In this document: in pieces, positions 9,687 to 19,278 of the stretch
Position numbering within the stretch: the first letter of the stretch is position 1
How the letters are laid out: the number at the start of each line of letters is the position of its first letter
Source: Parathalassolituus penaei
GTDB lineage: Bacteria > Pseudomonadota > Gammaproteobacteria > Pseudomonadales > Oceanobacteraceae
Direction: 5' to 3'
NCBI RefSeq assembly: GCF_026626885.1
Contig: NZ_JAPNOA010000055.1
Span: 28,892 to 92,891, forward strand
Length of the DNA: 64,000 nucleotides
Position numbers and translations under genes: made by a program
Notes under the pieces: model-generated
Database searches by the model: none
Told to the model about the DNA's origin: nothing
Seen by the model: the letters and a program-made list of their open reading frames with translations, nothing else

Positions 9687-9735
9687 TTGACGTTGATAAA
9701 GAAGACAACATAAACTAAACCGTACAGTACAGTTT
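9687..9735 (+). promoter_or_regulatory. Promoter and TetR-type operator for the efflux operon
   Basis: A -35 TTGACG (9687-9692) and -10 TAAACT (9711-9716) with an 18-bp spacer face the efflux genes. Directly after the -10 comes an imperfect 19-bp palindrome, AAACCGTACAGTACAGTTT (9717-9735), symmetric around 9726 with two mismatched pairs. A further half site AACTGTAC lies at 9661-9668, close to the regulator's own start. A repressor bound here would block promoter clearance. The promoter assignment is by eye. Confidence 0.65.
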
Positions 9736-9746
9736 TGGAGTGTCCA

Positions 9747-11201
9747 ATGACCTGCCTCAATTCCGTTGGTCGCCTCTTTTATGCGCGCCCCGCCCGACTG
9801 GCCATCGTCATCGCCAGCCTCGGACTCGGTGCCTGCGCCAGCTTGCCGGACGATGGCGAGTTGAGCAGCCTGCCCGATGCAGGCCAGTTCCAATCCACCA
9901 GCATCAAGGGCACCTCTACCCAGTGGCCTCAGGATAACTGGTGGAAACGCTACAACGATCCACAGCTCAATCAGCTGATCGACGAAGCCTTGACCTCCGC
10001 CCCGGACATGAAAATGGCCGACGCCCAGCTGCAGTCTGCCGCCGCCGTAATCGGCCTGAACAAAGCCGCCATGGGCCCCAACGTCAGCGCCAATGCTTCG
10101 GTTACTCGTGAGAAGCAGAGTTACAACTACCTGACGCCGGAAAGCATGACGCCGAACGGCCTGCAGAATTATGGTCGCACCACCATTGATGCCAGCTGGG
10201 AGCTCGACTTCTGGGGTAAAAACCGCGCCAATCTGGCTGCGGCGACCAGCGCCATGGAAGCCACTGAAGCCGAACGTGCCGCTGCGCGCCTGACACTGTC
10301 CGCTGGCATTGCATCCTCATGGGCAGAACTGGCACATCTGTACGCCAGCCGCGACACCCTTGAGCACGCATTGGAAATTCGCAGCACGACTGCCCGCCTG
10401 ATGAAAGAACGTTTTGACAACGGCCTGGAAACCCGTGGCAGCCTGCGTCGTGCCGAAGCATTACAAGCCAGCGCCCAAGGCGATGTTCTGGCCATCGACG
10501 AACAGATCGAGTTACAACGTCATGCCATCGCAGCCCTCTTGGGCGCTGGCCCTGATCGCGCTGCCAGCCTGCAACGCCCGGTGATGAGTCTGGCCGGTGA
10601 TGCGGCCGTACCATCTGATCTGCCACTGAGCCTGCTGGGTCGTCGTCCGGACATCGTTGCCGCACGCCTGCAAGCCGAATCCCGTATGGACAAGGTCGCT
10701 GCCAGCAAAGCGGCGTTTTACCCGGACGTAAACCTGTCAGCCATGGTCGGCCTGCAGTCACTGGGCCTCGACAAACTGACTGACGGCGGATCAGCCATCG
10801 GCTCATTCGGCCCGGCTATTTCGCTGCCGATCTTTAACGGCGGCAGCCTGCGCAGCAATTTGCGTCAGGCCCGTGCCGGTTACGAAGAAGCGGTTGCCAG
10901 CTACCAGTCGGCGATCAGCCATGCACTGAACGAAGTAGCAGACGCCGCCACCAGCCAACGCGCGCTGCAGGGCCGCATGCAGGCCAGCCAGCAAGCACTG
11001 GAAGCCGCCGAAGAATCCTGGCGCATCAGTCGTAACCGTTATGAAGGCGGCCTCGACAGCTACCTCGACGTGTTGACCGCTGAAGACCTCGTAATACAAA
11101 ACCGCCGCGCTCTGACCGACTTGCAAGCGCGTGCCATCACCCTTGACGTTGCTCTGGTTCAGGCCCTTGGTGGCGGTTACCAGCAACCTGTATCTGAATA
11201 A
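9747..11201 (+). CDS. Outer-membrane efflux lipoprotein (NodT/OprM family)
   Basis: TolC-like channel of a tripartite exporter, 484 residues. A signal peptide ends in the lipobox LGAC with Cys30 as the lipidated residue; two OEP repeats follow, with the expected periplasmic helical hairpins and DLPLSLLGRRPDIVAARL at the repeat junction. Start is ATG 9747 with GGAG six bases upstream, rather than the TTG at 9735 in the same frame. It is the first gene of the operon with the adaptor (start 17 bp past this stop) and the pump, so it presumably forms the outer-membrane exit duct for that pump. Confidence 0.9.
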   Translation: MTCLNSVGRLFYARPARLAIVIASLGLGACASLPDDGELSSLPDAGQFQSTSIKGTSTQWPQDNWWKRYNDPQLNQLIDEALTSAPDMKMADAQLQSAAAVIGLNKAAMGPNVSANASVTREKQSYNYLTPESMTPNGLQNYGRTTIDASWELDFWGKNRANLAAATSAMEATEAERAAARLTLSAGIASSWAELAHLYASRDTLEHALEIRSTTARLMKERFDNGLETRGSLRRAEALQASAQGDVLAIDEQIELQRHAIAALLGAGPDRAASLQRPVMSLAGDAAVPSDLPLSLLGRRPDIVAARLQAESRMDKVAASKAAFYPDVNLSAMVGLQSLGLDKLTDGGSAIGSFGPAISLPIFNGGSLRSNLRQARAGYEEAVASYQSAISHALNEVADAATSQRALQGRMQASQQALEAAEESWRISRNRYEGGLDSYLDVLTAEDLVIQNRRALTDLQARAITLDVALVQALGGGYQQPVSE

Positions 11202-11218
11202 TGTCCGGAGAATCCTGT

Positions 11219-12364
11219 ATGACTGAAGTTGCTTCCCCATCCCGGAGCCAGAAACGTAACAAACTGCTGGTGGCACTGGGTGCCGTGGTTCTGCTGAGCG
11301 CTGGCGCGACCGCCACCTGGTGGCAGCTGCACGGCTCCCGTTATGTATCCACTGACAACGCCTACACAGCCACTGAAATCGCCACCGTCACTCCGGCCGT
11401 CTCCGGCATTGTTGCCGAAGTACTGGTGCAGGACACCCAGAGCGTCAAAGCAGGTGATGTACTGGTTCGTATCGATCAGGCTGATGCACGCCTGGCCGTA
11501 GCCCAGGCCGAAGCGGATCTGGCGCGAGTACAACGTCAGGTCGCTGCCTACTACGCCAATGACAAGACGCTGGCAGCCCAGGTAGCCGCTGCAGAAGCGG
11601 CCGAAAAAACCGCTCGCGCCCAACTGAGTGGTGCTGAGTCCGACTTCGAACGCGCCCGTATCGATCTGGAACGCCGTCAGGCGCTGGTGAAGTCCGGTTC
11701 TATTTCCGGTGACGAACTGACCCGCGCCGAAAACGCCTTTGCATCCGCTCGTGCTGCCCTGACCGCGGCCAATGCCGCTACCAGCCAGACTCTAGCCACT
11801 CGTATTGGTGCCCAGCGTTCTCGCGAAGCCAACGCCGTGCAAATCATCAACAGCACACCGGATACCCATCCGGAAGTACTGGCCGCTCAGGTACGCCTGC
11901 AACAGGCCCAGCTGGATCTGGAGCGCACTGAAATTCGCGCCGCCGTTGATGGCATCGTCGCCAATCGCAGCGTACAGCCAGGCCAGCGCATTCAGGCAGG
12001 TACCAGCCTGCTGAGTATTGTGCCGGTGCAGGACATGCATGTTGATGCCAACTTCAAGGAAGGCCAGCTCGAAGAAGTGCGCATTGGCCAGCCAGTGATC
12101 GTCACCTCCGACCTGTACGGCGACAGTGTGACCTACCACGGCGTAGTGGAAGGGCTGTCTGCGGGTTCCGGCTCCGCGTTTGCAACGATTCCGGCCCAGA
12201 ACGCCACCGGCAACTGGATCAAGGTTGTGCAACGCCTGCCACTGCGCATTCGTCTCGATCAGGCCGAACTGGCAGAACATCCGCTGCGTGTTGGCCTGTC
12301 CATGGAAGTGACCATTGATACTCACGCCAAGGCTGATGGCGATAACGCGCTGACCTTGAGGTAA
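11219..12364 (+). CDS. HlyD/EmrA-family membrane fusion protein
   Basis: Periplasmic adaptor of 381 residues linking the MFS pump to the outer-membrane channel. One N-terminal membrane anchor (about 17-38), then the biotinyl-lipoyl half domain with STDNAYTATEIATVTPAVSG, a long alpha-helical coiled coil (about 85-200) and the second lipoyl half with RTEIRAAVDGIVANRSVQPG. These are EmrA hallmarks. GGAG at 11207-11210 selects ATG 11219 over the in-frame ATG 11201 that overlaps the previous stop. The gene ends 3 bp before the pump gene. Confidence 0.9.
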   Translation: MTEVASPSRSQKRNKLLVALGAVVLLSAGATATWWQLHGSRYVSTDNAYTATEIATVTPAVSGIVAEVLVQDTQSVKAGDVLVRIDQADARLAVAQAEADLARVQRQVAAYYANDKTLAAQVAAAEAAEKTARAQLSGAESDFERARIDLERRQALVKSGSISGDELTRAENAFASARAALTAANAATSQTLATRIGAQRSREANAVQIINSTPDTHPEVLAAQVRLQQAQLDLERTEIRAAVDGIVANRSVQPGQRIQAGTSLLSIVPVQDMHVDANFKEGQLEEVRIGQPVIVTSDLYGDSVTYHGVVEGLSAGSGSAFATIPAQNATGNWIKVVQRLPLRIRLDQAELAEHPLRVGLSMEVTIDTHAKADGDNALTLR

Positions 12365-12367
12365 GCC

Positions 12368-13915
12368 ATGGGTAATCCGTTCGATCACAAGCAACCACTC
12401 CAGCCGCTGCAAGGTGGCATGTTGTGGCTGGCTGCTCTGGTACTGGCCGCCGCCAACTTTGTGGCCGTACTCGACATGACCATCGCCAACGTATCGGTGC
12501 CTTCGATTGCCGGTGGCCTTGGCGCCACCACCAGTCAGGGCACCTGGGTGATTACCTCGTATGCGGTGGCCGAGGCCATTACCGTTCCGCTGACCGGGTG
12601 GCTTGCCAACCGTTTTGGTGCGGTACGGGTATTTACCATCTCGATGGGTGCATTTGGTCTGTTTTCGGCGCTGTGCGGCCTGGCTGACTCTCTCGGTTTG
12701 CTGGTACTGGCGCGGATTTTCCAGGGCCTGGCAGGCGGCCCACTGATGCCACTGTCGCAAACCCTGCTGCTGCGTATTTTCCCGGCCGAAAAAGCCGGGG
12801 CAGCGATCGGCTTGTGGTCAATGACAACCCTGATTGCACCGGTTCTGGGGCCAATTCTGGGTGGTTATCTGTGTGACAACTACTCATGGCCGTGGATCTT
12901 CTGGATCAACCTGCCAATTGCGGTTGCCTGTGCCTGGGCTGCCTGGCGCTTGCTCAAGCGTTATGAAGAACCCCTGCAGCGCAATCCGTTCGACCTCACC
13001 GGTCTGGTGCTGTTGATTGTGTGGGTGGGAGCGCTACAGCTGGTGCTCGACGAAGGCAAAAACCTCGACTGGTTTGCTTCGATCGAAATTATTACCCTGA
13101 GCATTGTGGCCGTGATCGGTTTTGCCGCCTTTATGATCTGGGAATTGCACGAGGATCACCCGGTAGTGGACCTGCGGGTATTCCGCCATCGTGGATTCTC
13201 GGTATCGGTGTTAACCATCAGTCTGGCGTTTGCGGCGTTTTTTGGCGCTAACGTGCTGACACCGCAGTGGCTGCAAGGTTATATGGGTTACACCCCGACC
13301 GAAGCCGGCCATACCACGGCCTGGACCGGCGTGCTGGCCATTCTGGTAGCACCGATGGCCGCCGGTATGTCGATGAAAATGGATGCCCGTAAACTGGTGT
13401 TCTTTGGGGTGATGTGGCTGGGTGCCATTACCGCATGGCGCACTATCGCCACCACCGACATGACCTACTGGGATATCGCCCTGCCGCTGCTGCTGCTGGG
13501 CGTGGGACTGCCATTTTTCTTTGTACCACTCAGTGGACTGGCATTGTCGTCGGTAGAACCTAAGGAAACCGCATCAGCCGCTGGCCTGATGAACTTCCTG
13601 CGGACGCTATCAGGTGCTTTTGCCACCTCACTGATCACCACCATGTGGGACGACAAAACCACCCAGAACCATGCTGAACTGGTAGCGATCAGCGATCCGG
13701 GCGGTGTTACTCACGCCCAGATGATCAACCAGGGCATGAGTCCGGATATGGCCAACCAGATGCTCGACCGTCTGATCACCAGTCAGAGCGTGATGCTGGC
13801 GACCAACCAGATCATGGCGATTGTGGCCGCCGCCTTCGTGATTGCCGCCATGGCGATCTGGCTGGCACCCAAACCAACCCGAAGCATCGACCCGGCCGCC
13901 AGCGGCGGACACTGA
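12368..13915 (+). CDS. DHA2-family MFS multidrug transporter (EmrB/QacA type)
   Basis: Proton-driven drug exporter of 515 residues with 14 predicted membrane segments. Motifs of the 14-TM DHA2 group are visible: LDMTIANVSVPSIAGGL in TM1 (the D-x-T-I-V/A-N-V-A-L motif), QGTWVITSYAVAEAITVPL, the loop motif GWLANRFGAVRVF, and motif C in TM5, LIAPVLGPILGGYL. It is the last gene of the channel-adaptor-pump operon, with 3 bp between adaptor stop and this ATG. Substrate is unknown. Confidence 0.92.
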   Translation: MGNPFDHKQPLQPLQGGMLWLAALVLAAANFVAVLDMTIANVSVPSIAGGLGATTSQGTWVITSYAVAEAITVPLTGWLANRFGAVRVFTISMGAFGLFSALCGLADSLGLLVLARIFQGLAGGPLMPLSQTLLLRIFPAEKAGAAIGLWSMTTLIAPVLGPILGGYLCDNYSWPWIFWINLPIAVACAWAAWRLLKRYEEPLQRNPFDLTGLVLLIVWVGALQLVLDEGKNLDWFASIEIITLSIVAVIGFAAFMIWELHEDHPVVDLRVFRHRGFSVSVLTISLAFAAFFGANVLTPQWLQGYMGYTPTEAGHTTAWTGVLAILVAPMAAGMSMKMDARKLVFFGVMWLGAITAWRTIATTDMTYWDIALPLLLLGVGLPFFFVPLSGLALSSVEPKETASAAGLMNFLRTLSGAFATSLITTMWDDKTTQNHAELVAISDPGGVTHAQMINQGMSPDMANQMLDRLITSQSVMLATNQIMAIVAAAFVIAAMAIWLAPKPTRSIDPAASGGH

Positions 13916-13960
13916 TCGCCCCATTCAACACAACCGCTACAAAACGACAGCCATCTGTCT

Positions 13961-13990
13961 CGAAGCCCCGCCCTGCGGGGCTTCGTTCTA
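13961..13990 (+). terminator. Hairpin terminator after the efflux operon
   Basis: Perfect 11-bp stem (13961-13971 with 13975-13985) around a 3-base loop, followed by TTCTATCT. Strong GC stem; the T tract is short. It separates the efflux operon from the next gene. Confidence 0.7.
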
Positions 13991-14059
13991 TCTGAGCATT
14001 CCCGCCATCCATCATTGTCGTTATCCTGACGATCGACATGTTGATAACAAGGACAACGA

Positions 14060-15928
14060 GTGACCAGTACGCACACTCCAACCGAACTGATTCCGTTAAT
14101 GCTGGCCGGTATCGCCCTGACCGGCTTCCTGTGCCAATGGCTGGCCTGGCGCGTACGTTTACCCGCCATTCTGTTCTTGCTGATCAGCGGCCTGATGCTG
14201 GGGCCGGTCAGTGGCCTGCTTGATCCTGACGCCCTGCTTGGCAACCTGCTATTCCCCCTGATTTCCCTCGCAGTGGCCATCATCCTGTTTGAAGGCAGCC
14301 TGACCCTCAACCTGCAGGAAATCCGCAACCAGCGCAACGTCGTGCGCAGCCTGATCAGTGTGGGCGCCATGGCCAGCTGGGTGGTTACCGCTCTGGTTAC
14401 CCAATGGTTGTTTGAACCCGGCTGGCCGATTGCCATTCTGTTTGGCGCATTAACCGTAGTAACCGGCCCGACCGTGATTGTGCCCATGTTACGCACCGTC
14501 CGCCCCAATGCGGCGATCAGCAACATCCTGCGCTGGGAAGGCATTCTGATCGACCCGATTGGCGCCCTGCTGGTGGTTATGGTGTACGAGTACCTGCTGG
14601 CCAGCAGCACCGCCAATGGTATTGGCCAGGGCTTGCTGGCGTTTGTTGAAATCATCGGTATCGGCAGTGCCTGTGGTCTGGCCGGTGGCTGGCTGCTGGG
14701 CACCTGGTTACGCAAACAGTGGATTCCGGAATACCTCGCCAATCTGGCGGCGCTGGCCGTTGTACTGGTGACCTTCAGTCTCTCCAACTATCTGGCCCAT
14801 GAGTCCGGCCTGCTGGCCATCACCCTGATGGGCATGTGGCTGGCCAACCAGCGCGACCTGCATCTGGCCGAAATCCTCAACTTCAAGGAACACCTGACGG
14901 TGGTGCTGATCAGCGGTCTGTTTGTGCTGCTGGCGGCGCGCCTGACCCTGCCGGAGTTGTTGTCACTGGGCTGGAAAGCCATTGTCCTGCTGATCGCCAT
15001 GCAATTACTGGCACGGCCCTTGTCGATTTTACTGGCTTCCTGGCGCAGCAAATTGCGCTGGCAGGAAAAAGCCCTGCTGGCATGGATTGCACCACGCGGC
15101 ATTGTGGCAGCTGCGGTATCAGCCCTGTTTGCCATCAAACTGGAAGAAGCCGGTGTTGAAAACGCCAGCCTGCTGGTACCCCTGACGTTTTCGGTGATTT
15201 TTGGCACAGTGATCCTGCAAAGTGCCACCGCGCGCCCGTTGGCTCGCTGGCTCGGTGTTGTCGAACCTCCACCACACGGCATTCTGATTCTGGGAGCCAA
15301 CATTGTGGCGCGTGCCATTGCCCGCGAGCTACGCAAGCACAACGTTCAAGTGTTATTAGCCGACTCCAGCCACGACAATATCCGGGCCGCACGCATGGAC
15401 GGCCTAACTACATTCTTTGGTAACCCGGCCTCTGACTACGCCGAAGCACGCCTCGACCTGACCGGCCTGGGCAGCCTGCTGGCCTTGTCACCGGATGCCC
15501 GCAGCAATGCGGTGGCCAGCATGTGGTTTCAGGAGGAGTTCGGAGCGCAGAAGGTGTACCGCCTGCAAACCAGCACCGAAAGCCAGCAAAGCAGCAAACA
15601 TCGCCACAGCGAGGAATTCAGTGGCCAGCTACTGTTTGCCGACCACCTCACCTGGGGCAAATTCGCCAGCCTGCTGTCACAAGGCGGACAGGTACGCAGC
15701 ACGCGCCTGAGCGAGGAGTTCACATTCGAGGACTATCAGAAACGCAACGGCAGCGACGCCATGTGCCTGATGTGTATTGAGCAAGATGGCAAGGTGACAC
15801 CACTGGTATCCGGCTCTGGGACAACTCCCAAAGCCGGACAGATTGTGATCAGCCTGTGCAACAAGGCCATGCTGGATCGTCTGGCGGGCGAGCGCGAACG
15901 CACCGCCAGCAGCAATCAGAGCATCTGA
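14060..15928 (+). CDS. CPA1-type cation:proton antiporter with C-terminal TrkA-N domain
   Basis: A 622-residue integral membrane protein. The first ~395 residues form about 12 membrane segments of the Na+(K+)/H+ exchanger fold, with LPAILFLLISGLMLGP and TGPTVIVPMLR as family landmarks. A Rossmann-type TrkA-N (RCK) domain begins near residue 405 with GILILGANIVARAIARELRK, followed by a regulatory tail. Likely exchanges K+ or Na+ for protons under nucleotide control. Start is GTG 14060, preceded by AAGGA; it stands alone after the terminator. Cation specificity cannot be read. Confidence 0.88.
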   Translation: MTSTHTPTELIPLMLAGIALTGFLCQWLAWRVRLPAILFLLISGLMLGPVSGLLDPDALLGNLLFPLISLAVAIILFEGSLTLNLQEIRNQRNVVRSLISVGAMASWVVTALVTQWLFEPGWPIAILFGALTVVTGPTVIVPMLRTVRPNAAISNILRWEGILIDPIGALLVVMVYEYLLASSTANGIGQGLLAFVEIIGIGSACGLAGGWLLGTWLRKQWIPEYLANLAALAVVLVTFSLSNYLAHESGLLAITLMGMWLANQRDLHLAEILNFKEHLTVVLISGLFVLLAARLTLPELLSLGWKAIVLLIAMQLLARPLSILLASWRSKLRWQEKALLAWIAPRGIVAAAVSALFAIKLEEAGVENASLLVPLTFSVIFGTVILQSATARPLARWLGVVEPPPHGILILGANIVARAIARELRKHNVQVLLADSSHDNIRAARMDGLTTFFGNPASDYAEARLDLTGLGSLLALSPDARSNAVASMWFQEEFGAQKVYRLQTSTESQQSSKHRHSEEFSGQLLFADHLTWGKFASLLSQGGQVRSTRLSEEFTFEDYQKRNGSDAMCLMCIEQDGKVTPLVSGSGTTPKAGQIVISLCNKAMLDRLAGERERTASSNQSI

Positions 15929-15938
15929 ACGGGTCGAA

Positions 15939-17000
15939 TCACCACTGCCAACTGGCCCCGGCCTGCAGCTGCAGGTCGCGGGCAAAGCCGGTACGAAGAT
16001 CATCACTGGCCAGACTCAGATTCCAGTGACGCCCATAAATGCCCAGCCCCATTTGTGCCGTGCTGTAAGCGGCCACACCTATTTCCGGCAATTCAGCCAA
16101 TGGTCGCCAGCGATACTCAGCCCTCAGACGGGTGAATTCACCGTGGTGATACAGCTCAATCCGCGTGTTTAATGGCTGATAAGCCAGGTTGGCCATCAGG
16201 GTCGGACGCAAACTGGCCACAAACACCTCCTGACCGGATTTGCCCGATGCTGTAGCACTACTGGCGCACACCGTCTCGGATGGGCTGTTAAAGTTGATAC
16301 AGGCATTGGTGTAACCGGAATCCTCGAAATACCAGCGATTGAGGATATCCTTCAGAGCCACATCCGCAGACCAGTTTTGGTCAATCTGCCAGCTACCGAC
16401 CAGATCCAGACTCAGCCCCCAGCCTGCAGCGGGGTTTACCCCGTATTCCAGAATACGGTCCTGATCATAGTGATAATCCAGCTCTGCCGACGCGGTATCC
16501 GAAGCACCACCTTCTGCTACACCATCAAGCGAACCGAATTGCCATTGCGACACCCGATAAACCGCCAGTGCAGGTGTGATGCTCCAGTCGCGCTGACGGA
16601 ATTCCCGACCAAGGCGCAACCCCTGCGCTTCCAGTGTGCGCGCTTCCAGGCTCAGACTTTCGGTATTGGCGAGATCCGTGCCCTGTTCCTGAGCCCGGTA
16701 ATAACGCGACATACCTTCCGAAAACGTCAGGTCATAATGCCAGCGCCGCTCCCACTCGACATTCCAGCGCTGCTGTTCGCCAAAGCGGAAACCCGCCGCG
16801 ACACGGGCATCAGCATACGCGTATGTACCCGACTGGAAGGGGCCATCCCAGCCATTCACCATATCCAGCACCGGCACCGGTTCAGAACTCGACATCAGAC
16901 TGACCTGGCTGTACAGCTCGGTTGCCTGCACTGGCACCAGCGCCACACTGGCCCCGGCCAGAACAGCTGACATTGCATAAATCGACTTCAATCGTTGCAC
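15939..17000 (-). CDS. Exported outer-membrane beta-barrel protein of unknown function
   Basis: A 353-residue protein with a Sec signal peptide (about residues 1-26, ending in VQA). The mature part has many alternating, aromatic-rich strands such as RWNVEWERRWHYDL and ALAVYRVSQWQFG, and ends in a C-terminal aromatic (WQW), as outer-membrane barrels do. A disulphide may join Cys residues in TNACINFNSPSETVCASS. I do not recognise a family. It converges on the antiporter gene with only 10 bp between, and has no operon partner. Confidence 0.7.
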   Translation of the reverse strand: MQRLKSIYAMSAVLAGASVALVPVQATELYSQVSLMSSSEPVPVLDMVNGWDGPFQSGTYAYADARVAAGFRFGEQQRWNVEWERRWHYDLTFSEGMSRYYRAQEQGTDLANTESLSLEARTLEAQGLRLGREFRQRDWSITPALAVYRVSQWQFGSLDGVAEGGASDTASAELDYHYDQDRILEYGVNPAAGWGLSLDLVGSWQIDQNWSADVALKDILNRWYFEDSGYTNACINFNSPSETVCASSATASGKSGQEVFVASLRPTLMANLAYQPLNTRIELYHHGEFTRLRAEYRWRPLAELPEIGVAAYSTAQMGLGIYGRHWNLSLASDDLRTGFARDLQLQAGASWQW

Positions 17001-17242
17001 CCCTGTTAACGAACATCCGGCACGTCTTTCAGCCGGGCCAGCAGCTTAACGCCGATTAAAACCATCGCAAGCCTTGCCCGTAAGCATTTGCCAGCAGGCG
17101 GTCAGCAAACGCCGATTGCTCAGAGAATATTCAAACAGTTTTTTACACACTGAATTTAAGAAACTCTCATGAATGCAACTATTTAACTGTTACGAAACAA
17201 GGCTTAGGATGCGCCGGTTGAATTCCCGATTCGAGGTGAGCA

Positions 17243-18856
17243 ATGCGCTCTCAAAACCCCGCACAATCATTTTGCAAGTCAGTAGGCACCCTGCTGACCG
17301 CAACGGCCCTGTCACTGGCCAGCCTGACCGTTATGGCTGCCGACAAAGCCGCTCCAGACGCTGGTGAAGCCTTCAGTTACGCATGGCTGAAAGGTTACGC
17401 CCGCCACCAGGCCACTGAAGAGTATGTGAGCCACAAAGGCGAGCTGCCAAAAGCCCTGCAAGGTCTGAGCTGGGATAATTACCAGCAGCTGCGTTACGAC
17501 CATGACCACGCGCTCTGGAAAAAAGACGAATCCCTGTTCCGTGCTGAACTGTTCCACCTCGGCCTGTTCTTCGACACTCCGATTGCCATCGACCGCCTGG
17601 TAGACGGCAAGGTTCAGCCAATGAACTACAGCCCGGATCTGTTCAGCTACGGCGACTCCGGTGTTAAAGGCAAAAACTTGCCAAAAGACCTGGGCTTTGC
17701 CGGTTTCCGTATGCAGTTCCACACCGACTGGAGCCGTGACGTAGTCGCTTTCCTCGGCGCCAGCTACTTCCGCGCGGTTGGCCCGGAAATGCAATACGGC
17801 CAGTCCGCTCGTGGCTTGGCAGTCGATACAGCCATGAACCGCCCTGAAGAATTCCCGACCTTCACCCACTTCTGGCTCGAAGATCCGAAAGATGGCAGTG
17901 ATGTTGCCGTGGTTTACGCCCTGCTTGATTCTCCAAGCGTAACCGGTGCCTACCGTTTTGAAATTCAGCCAGGCGAACGTCTGAAAATGCGCGTTGATGC
18001 CGCAATTTACCCACGCAAGTCGGTAGAGCGTCTGGGGGTCGCACCACTGACCAGCATGTACATGATCGGTGAAAACGATCGTCGTATCGGTTACGACTGG
18101 CGCCCTGAAATCCACGACACCGATGGTCTGGCCATGTTCACCGGTTCCGGCGAATGGATATGGCGCCCACTGACCAACCCACGCAACCTGCGTTTTAACG
18201 CCTACAGCGATGAGAACCCTCGTGGTTTTGGTCTGCTGCAACGTGACCGCAACTTCGACCACTACCAGGACGACGGCGTGTTTTATGATCGCCGCCCAAG
18301 TCTGTGGGTAGAGCCACTGGGCAACTGGGGCAAAGGCTCTGTGCAGCTGGTGGAAATCCCGACTCTGGATGAAACCTTCGACAACATCGTTGCCTTCTGG
18401 AACCCGGCCAATCCGGTAGAAGCCGGTCAGGAACTGCTGTTCAGCTACAATCTGCACTGGGGTGGCATCCCTCCTGTGGTGCCAGAACGTGCTCATGTAA
18501 AAGATACCTTCACCGGTCTGGGTGGTGTGGTTGGTCAGAAACGTCAGTACTACAGCCAACGTTTTGCCATCGACTTTGAAGGCGGCATGCTGCCAATGGT
18601 CGGCGGTAATGCCGACATCAAACCGGTAATCAGCGTTTCTTCCGGTAAGGTCGAAATCACCTCCGCGCGCCCGAATCACGCTATTCAGGGCTACCGTGCC
18701 ATGTTTGACGTAATACCGGATGCCGACAGCGTAGAACCGATCAACATTCGTGTGTATCTGGAATCCAACGGCCAACCGCTGACCGAAACCTGGATGTATC
18801 AATGGACTCCACCACCAGTGGATGACCGCCAGCTGTACAATCCTGGACACCTGTAA
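17243..18856 (+). CDS. opgD: Periplasmic glucan biosynthesis protein, OpgD type
   Basis: A 537-residue MdoG/OpgG-superfamily protein acting on the backbone of osmoregulated periplasmic glucans. Conserved blocks include DLGFAGFRMQFH, FLGASYFRAVGPEMQYG, SARGLAVDTA, GEWIWRPLTNPR and NPRGFGLLQRDRNF. The wording of several blocks (FRAV, RPSLWVEP, the C-terminal MYQWTPPPVDDRQ) is closer to OpgD than OpgG as I remember them. OpgD usually has a Tat signal; here the leader MRSQNPAQSFCKS... lacks a twin-arginine and looks Sec-dependent. No glucosyltransferase opgH lies next to it in the window. Confidence 0.85.
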   Translation: MRSQNPAQSFCKSVGTLLTATALSLASLTVMAADKAAPDAGEAFSYAWLKGYARHQATEEYVSHKGELPKALQGLSWDNYQQLRYDHDHALWKKDESLFRAELFHLGLFFDTPIAIDRLVDGKVQPMNYSPDLFSYGDSGVKGKNLPKDLGFAGFRMQFHTDWSRDVVAFLGASYFRAVGPEMQYGQSARGLAVDTAMNRPEEFPTFTHFWLEDPKDGSDVAVVYALLDSPSVTGAYRFEIQPGERLKMRVDAAIYPRKSVERLGVAPLTSMYMIGENDRRIGYDWRPEIHDTDGLAMFTGSGEWIWRPLTNPRNLRFNAYSDENPRGFGLLQRDRNFDHYQDDGVFYDRRPSLWVEPLGNWGKGSVQLVEIPTLDETFDNIVAFWNPANPVEAGQELLFSYNLHWGGIPPVVPERAHVKDTFTGLGGVVGQKRQYYSQRFAIDFEGGMLPMVGGNADIKPVISVSSGKVEITSARPNHAIQGYRAMFDVIPDADSVEPINIRVYLESNGQPLTETWMYQWTPPPVDDRQLYNPGHL

Positions 18857-18888
18857 GGTGTTCGGGTCAACACAGAGCGCCCCCGGGG

Positions 18889-19160
18889 CCCTCTGAATCA
18901 CTCGGTGCCCACTCTGGCTTATCGGGATGATGAATCACAAAGCCGACTTGATAGCCCTCACAGCTGACTCTTGGGGGCTACGTCGAAAACCGGCGACACC
19001 CGAGTCATCGCCATCCCGAAAGGCGCGGGCTGCCGCGCATTTGAGCAGTGTTGACGAACCTGCGCGGCCCGACTTGAAATGGACTCGGCCGGACAGGTTC
19101 GTCATTTCGCTGCGTTAGTCGCCTTGCTCACACGCATTGCACCGCTCGCGCACGACTGCA
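18889..19160. repeat. Dispersed repeat family 1, copy A (~272 bp)
   Basis: Fills the gap between opgD and pdxB. It matches 28837-29114 over its length, including about 30 identical bases around GTTGACGAACCTGCGCGGCC (19048-19067), with scattered substitutions and small indels elsewhere. Short open frames in both copies are not conserved, so it is not a gene. It contains GCTGCCGCGCATTTGAGC (19031-19048), the core module found again at 48985 and 56528. No terminal repeats or target duplication are obvious. Confidence 0.8.
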
Positions 19161-19278
19161 TGGATGCAGGAGGTAAGGCGAAGCAGGAGCCAGAGCCACT
19201 TCCAAAGTATCAAGCTAAAAACAATGCCCTGACTTATTCAGGCAATTCATTTCAGATATATAACTTCGATATAGCTCA

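Noticed and set aside
13783..14787. 334-codon minus-strand frame over the end of the MFS gene and the start of the antiporter
   Set aside because: Antisense to two well-supported membrane-protein genes; rich in Arg, Pro and Ser with no motif.
17312..18901. 529-codon open frame on the minus strand
   Set aside because: Antisense shadow of the OpgD-type gene.
18927..19118. 63-codon frame in repeat copy A (and 28997-29290 in copy B)
   Set aside because: Only a short stretch, VDEPARPDLK, is shared because the DNA repeat is shared; starts, ends and the rest of the frames differ, so no conserved protein.
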